NCBI GenBank assembly: GCA_029168955.1
Contig: JAPDOI010000961.1
Location: 182,545-246,544, forward strand
Length of the DNA: 64,000 nucleotides
DNA from: Aplectana chamaeleonis
Lineage: Eukaryota > Nematoda > Chromadorea > Rhabditida > Cosmocercidae
Reading direction: 5' to 3'
Below, piece after piece: positions 59,271 to 64,000 of this stretch (position 1 is its first letter; each line of letters starts with the position of its first letter). Position numbers and translations under genes: made by a program. A model generated the notes under the pieces. That model was not told the origin of the DNA. It searched no databases and worked only from the letters and a program-made list of their open reading frames with translations.

Positions 59271-62200
59271 GACTTCGCCAAACGATGGGCCGGCTTCGCC
59301 GGCCACCCTCCATGTAGTATTCGTTTGGCTTCGCCAAACGATGGGCCGGCTTCGCCGGCCACCCTCCATGTAGTATTCGTTTGGCTTCGCCAACGATGGG
59401 CCGGCTTCGCCGGCCACCCTCCATGTAGTATTCGTTTGGCTTCGCCAACGATGGGCCGGCTTCGCCGGCCACCTCCATGTAGTATTCGTTTGGCTTCGCC
59501 AACGATGGGCCGGCTTCGCCGGCCACCCTCCATGTAGTATTCGTTTGGCTTCGCCAAACGATGGGCCGGCTTCGCCGGCCACCCTCCATGTAGTATTCGT
59601 TTGGCTTCGCCAACGATGGGCCGGCTTCGCCGGCCACCCTCCATGTAGTATTCGTTTGGCTTCGCCAACGATGGGCCGGCTTCGCCGGCCACCCTCCATG
59701 TAGTATTCGTTTGGCTTCGCCAAACGATGGGCCGGCTTCGCCGGCCACCCTCCATGTAGTATTCTGCTTTGGCTTCGCCAACGATGGCCGGCTTCGCCGG
59801 CCACCCTCCATGTAGTATTCGTTTGGCTTCGCCAAGCGATGAGCCGGCTTCGCCGGCCACCCTCCATGTAGCATTCGTTTGGCTTCGCCAAAGGATGGGC
59901 CGGCTTCGCCGGCCACCCTCCATGTAGTATTCGTTTGGCTTCGCCAAGCGATGGGCCGGCTTCGCCGGCCACCCTCCATGTAGTATTCGTTTGGCTTCGC
60001 CAAGCGATGGGCCGGCTTCGCCGGCCACCCTCCATGTAGTATTCGTTTGGCTTCGCCAAACGATGGACCGGCTTCGCCGGCCACTCTCCATGTAGTAATC
60101 GTTTCGCTTCGCCGAACGGAGGGCCGGCTTCGCCGGCCACCCTCCATGTAGTATTCGTTTGGCTTCGCCAAGCGATGGGCCGGATTTGCCGGCCACCCTC
60201 TATGTAGTATTCGTTTGGCTTCGCCAAACGATGAACCGGCTTTGCCGGCCACTCTCCATGTAGTATTCGTTTCGCTTCGCCGAACGGAGGGCCGGCTCCG
60301 CCGGGATGGGCCGGCTTCGCCGGCCACCCTCCATGTAGTATTCGTTTGGCTTCGCCAAACGATGGGTCGGCTTCACCGGCCACCCTCCATGTAGTATTCG
60401 TTTGGCTTCGCCAAACGATGGGCCGGCTTCGCCGGCCACCCTTCATGTAGTATTCGTTTGGCTTCGCCAACGATGGGCCGGCTTCGCCGGCCACCCTCCA
60501 TGTAGTATCTGTTTGGCTTCGCCAACGGATGGGCCGGCTTCGCCGGCCACCCTCCATGTAGTATTCGTTTGGCTTCGCCAAACGATGGGCCGGCTTCGCC
60601 GGCCACCCTCCATGTAGTATTCGTTTGGCTTCGCCAAACGATAGGCCGGCTTCGCCGGCCACCCTCCATGTAGTATTCGTTTGGCTTCGCCAAACGATGG
60701 GCCGGCTTCGCCGGCCACCCTCCATGTAGTATTCGTTTGGCTTCGCTAAACCATGGGCCGGCTTCGCCGGCCACCCTCCATGTAGTATTCGTTTGGCTTC
60801 GCCAAACGATGGGCCGGCTTTGCCGGCCACCCTCCATGTAGTATTTGTTTGGTTTCGCCCAACGATGGGAAGCCGGCTTCGGCGGCCACATTCTATGTAG
60901 TACTCGTTTGGCTCGGCCAAACGATGGGCCGGCTTCGCCGGCCACCCTTCACGTAGTATTCGTTTGGATCGTCAAACGATAGGCCGGCTTCGCCGACCAC
61001 CCTTCATGCAGTATGTGTTTGACTTCGCCAAACGATGGGCCGGCTTCGGCGGCCACCCCCTATGTAGCATTCGTTTGGCTTAGCCAAACGAGGGCCGGCT
61101 TCGCCGGCCACCCTCCATGTAGTATTCGTTTGGCTTCGCCAAACGATGGACCGGCTTAGCCGGCCACCCTCCATGTAGTATTCGTTTGGCTTCGCCAAAA
61201 CGATGGACCGGCTTAGCCGGCCACCCTCCATGTAGAATTCGTTTGGCTTGTTTAAACGATGGGTCGGCTTCGGCGGCTACCCTCTATTTAGTATTCGTTC
61301 GGTTTCGCCAAACGATGGGCCGGCTTCGCCGGCCACCCTTCACGTAGTATTCGTTTGGATCGTCAAACGATAGGCCGGCTTCGCCGACCACCCTTCATGC
61401 AGTATTGATTTGGCTTCGCCAAATGATGAGCCGGTTTCGCCGGCCACCCTCCATGTAGTATTCGTTTGGCTTTGCCAAAACGATGGGCCGGCTTCGCCAG
61501 CCACCTTCCATGTAGTATTCGTTTGGCTTGTCCAAACGATAGGCCGGCTTCGGCGGCTACCCTCCACGTAGTATTCGTTTGGCTTCGCCAACGATGGGCC
61601 GGCTTCGCCGGCCACCCTCCATGTAGTATTCGTTTGGCTTCGCTAAACCATGGGCCGGCTTCGCCGGCCACCCTCCATGTAGTATTTGTTTGGCTTCGCC
61701 AAACGATGGGCCGGCTTTGCCGGCCACCCTCCATGTAGTATTGGTTTGGCTTCGCCAAACGATGAGTCGGCTTCGCCGGCCACCCTTCATGCAGTATGTG
61801 TTTGACTTCGCCAAACGATGGGCCGGCTTCGCCGCCCCCCCTCCATGTAGTATTCGTTTGGCTTCGCCAAACGATGGGCCGGCTTCGCCGCCCACCCACC
61901 GTATAGTATTCGTATGGCTTCGCCAAACCATGGGCCGGCTTCGCCGGCCACCTTCCATGTAGTATTCGTTTGACTTCGCCGAAACTATGGGCCGACTTCG
62001 CCGGCCCCCTTCCATGCAGTATTCATTTGGCTTCGCCAAATGATGAGCCGGTTTCGCCGGCCACCCTCCATGTAGTATTCGTTTGGCTTCGCCAAACGAT
62101 GAGTCGGCTTCGCCGGCCACCCTCCATGTAGTATCCGTTTCTGTTCCCCAAACGATGGACCGGCTTCGGCGGCCACATTCTATGTAGTACTCGTTTGGCT

Positions 62201-62800
62201 TCGCCAAACGATGGGCCGGCTTCGCCGGCCACCCTCCATGTAGTATTCGTTGGCTCATGCTTTCGCTAAACGATGGCCGGCTTCGCCGGCCACCCTCCAT
62301 GTAGTATTCGTTTGGCGTCGCCAAGATGATGGACCGGCTTTGCCGGCCACCCTCCATGTAGTATTCGTTTGGCTTTGCCAAAATTATGGGCCGGCTTTGC
62401 CGGCCACCTTCCATGTAGTATTCGTTTGGCTTTGCCAAAATTATGGGCCGGCTTCGGCGGCTACCCTCTATTTAGTATTCGTTCGGCTTCGCCAAAACTA
62501 TGGACCGGCTTCCCCCCCACCTTCCATGTAGTACTCGTTTGAATCGCCAAACGATAGGCCGGCTTCGCCGGCCACCCTCCATGTAGTAACCGTTTCTGAT
62601 CCCCAAACGATGGACCGGCTTTGCCGGCCACCCTCCATGTAGTATTCGTTTGGCTTAGCCAAACGAGGGCCGGCTTAGCCGGCCACTCTCCATGTATTAT
62701 TCGTTTGGCTTGGCCAAAGTATGGGTTGGCTTCGGCGGCTACCCTCTATGTAGTACTCGTTTAGCTTCGCCAAAAGATGGGCTGGCTTAGGCGGCCACCC
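59270..62800. repeat. Right part of array, increasingly diverged
   Basis: A short homogeneous stretch (59.28-59.76 kb) gives way to variant monomers. From 60.85 kb nearly every unit differs, with many cassettes already seen in other junction blocks (GTATGTGTTTGAC near 61013 and 61796, CTATTTAGTATTCG near 61268 and 62470, TCCGTTTCTGTTCCCC near 62132). It may be a long junction block or the approach to the right edge. Confidence 0.8.
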
Positions 62801-64000
62801 TCCACATGTAGTATTCGTTTGGCTTCGCCAAACGATAGTCGGCTTCGCCGGCCACCCTTCCATGTAGTAATTCTGTTTGGCTTCGCCAAACGATGGGCCG
62901 GCTTCGCCGGCCACCTTCCATGTAGTATTCGTTTGGCTTCGCCAAACGATGGGCCGGCTTCGCCGGCCACCCTCCATATAGTATTCGTTTGGCTTCGCCA
63001 ACGATGGACTGTCGGCTTTGCCGGCCACCCTCCATGTTGTATTCGTTTGGCTAAGCCAAACGATGGGCCGGCTTGCCAATTCATTTAGTATTCGATGTGG
63101 CCGGCTTCGCCGGCCACCCTCCATGTAGTATTTGTTTGACTTCGCCAAACGATGGGCCGGCTTCGCCGGCCACCCTCCATGTAGTATTCGTTTGGCTTCG
63201 CCAAACGATGGGCCGGTTTCTTCGCCGGCCACCCTCCATGTAGTATCTGTTTGGCTTCGCCAAGCGATGGGTTTGCTTCGCCGGCCATCGTTTGGCTTCG
63301 CCTGATGGGTCAGCTTCGCTGGCCACCCCTCCATGTAGGTATTCGTTTGGCTTCGCCAAAACGATTGAAGCTGGCTTCGCCGGCCAATCCCTCCATGTAG
63401 TATTTGTTCGGCTTGCCAAACGATGTATGACGCCACCCTCCATGTAGTATTCGTTTGGCTTCGCCAAGCGATGGACCGGCTTCGTCGGCCACCCTCCATG
63501 TAGTATCTCGTTTGGCTTCTTCGCCAAGACGATGGGTCGGCTTCGCCGGCCACCCTCCATGTAGTATTTCGTTTGGCTTCGCCAAACGATGGGCCGGCTT
63601 CGGCCGGCCACCCCTCCATGTAGTATTCGTTGCTTGGCTATCGCCAAACGATGGAAGCCGGCTTCTGGCCGGCCACCCTCCATGTAGTATTTGTTTGGTT
63701 TCGCCAAACGATGGGTGGGCCGGTTTTTGCCGGCCACCTCCATGTAGTATTCGATTGGTTTCGCCAAACGCATGGGCCGGCTTTCGCCGGCCACCCTCCG
63801 CATGTAGTATTCGTTTAGTTTCGCCAAACGATGGGCCGGTCTGCCGGCCACCCATAGTATCTGCCTGGCTACGCCGATGGAAGCGGCTTCGCCGGCCACC
63901 CTCCCATGGTAGTAGTCTGTTTGGCTTATTAACGATTGGGCCATTCCGCCGGCCACCCTCCATGTAGTATTCGTTTGGCTTCGCCAAACGTTAGACATGT
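62800..64000. repeat. Ragged terminal segment of the array
   Basis: Units still follow the consensus but contain many irregular short insertions and losses (GGTTTCTTCGCC near 63215, GATGGAAGCCGGC near 63650, GGGTGGGCCGG near 63713, CTGCCTGGCTACGCC near 63862). This density of non-homopolymer indels differs from the rest of the array and resembles unpolished long-read sequence at a contig end, though real decay is possible. The window ends in a hairpin-1-less unit (TTAGACATGT). Confidence 0.7.

Larger units (their letters stand above)
4972..64000. repeat. Giant 55/56 bp dual-hairpin satellite array (continues past window)
   Basis: The region is wholly tandem copies of one monomer, about 1,050 of them. 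The 56 bp consensus has four parts: hairpin 1 GGCCGGCTTCGCCGGCC (7 bp stems, TTC loop), spacer ACCCTCCATGTAGTATT, hairpin 2 CGTTTGGCTTCGCCAAACG (8 bp stems, TTC loop), and ATG. GC content is 34 of 56, with six CpGs per unit. Some 52 of 56 bases follow this plan over long stretches without any unrelated insertion. A 55 bp version with AA instead of AAA in hairpin 2 is common from 20 kb on. Both hairpins share the core GGCTTCGCC, which suggests the unit grew from a smaller one-hairpin unit. No gene lies inside. Confidence 0.98.

Noticed and set aside
4972..64000. CRISPR array
   Set aside because: Repeats are directly adjacent with no unique spacers; the whole 55/56 bp unit is repeated, and no cas genes are near.
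4972..64000. Bacterial REP or intergenic terminator clusters
   Set aside because: Although GC-rich hairpins with TTC loops resemble such elements, there are no bacterial genes, the units are strictly tandem for 59 kb, and the flank carries eukaryote-type transposons.

Overview
The window looks like animal nuclear DNA. It contains no prokaryotic operon, no rRNA or tRNA that I can recognise, and no convincing complete gene. A nematode or arthropod would fit the transposon debris and the AATAAA-type 3' end, but nothing in the sequence fixes the species.

Positions 1-4971 are transposon-rich, mostly non-coding flank. They hold two short hairpin-forming inverted repeats (201-256, 565-610), an AT-rich simple repeat (965-995), a split inverted repeat (1677-2199), a roughly 1.08 kb element with long terminal inverted repeats and no transposase (about 2227-3306), a 285 bp foldback MITE with apparent TA target duplication (3629-3913), and one weak candidate for a minus-strand 3' terminal exon with a polyadenylation signal (4564-4793). 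Imperfect direct repeats at 1562-1603 and 3527-3568 bracket the 1.08 kb element.

Positions 4972-64000 are one uninterrupted tandem array that runs off the window: about 59 kb, roughly 1,050 copies of a 55/56 bp monomer. Each monomer is built from two perfect inverted repeats: a 17 bp one (GGCCGGCTTCGCCGGCC) and a 19 bp one (CGTTTGGCTTCGCCAAACG). They are separated alternately by a 17 bp spacer (ACCCTCCATGTAGTATT) and by ATG. Both close on a TTC triloop, so the minus strand carries the ultra-stable mini-hairpin heptamer GCGAAGC twice per monomer.

The array is layered. The left edge (5-10 kb) is a diverged higher-order repeat made of 56, 35 and 28 bp modules. From 10.8 to 19 kb there is a second, irregular higher-order family. 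From 20 kb on, near-identical blocks (for example 35.3-37.4, 38.9-41.2, 42.0-45.8, 48.0-50.9, 51.4-55.6 and 56.4-58.7 kb) alternate with short diverged junction blocks that recur about every 4-5 kb and reuse the same variant cassettes. Some stretches (10.04-10.78, 15.3-15.9, 25.2-25.35, 62.8-64.0 kb) are ragged with indels and may be assembly problems.

No genes act together here. The very long minus-strand reading frames in the array arise because the monomer has no stop codon in any minus-strand frame. The interest of the window lies in the satellite itself: its paired mini-hairpin design, stem-preserving variation, clean modular hairpin loss, and possible centromeric or heterochromatic role.
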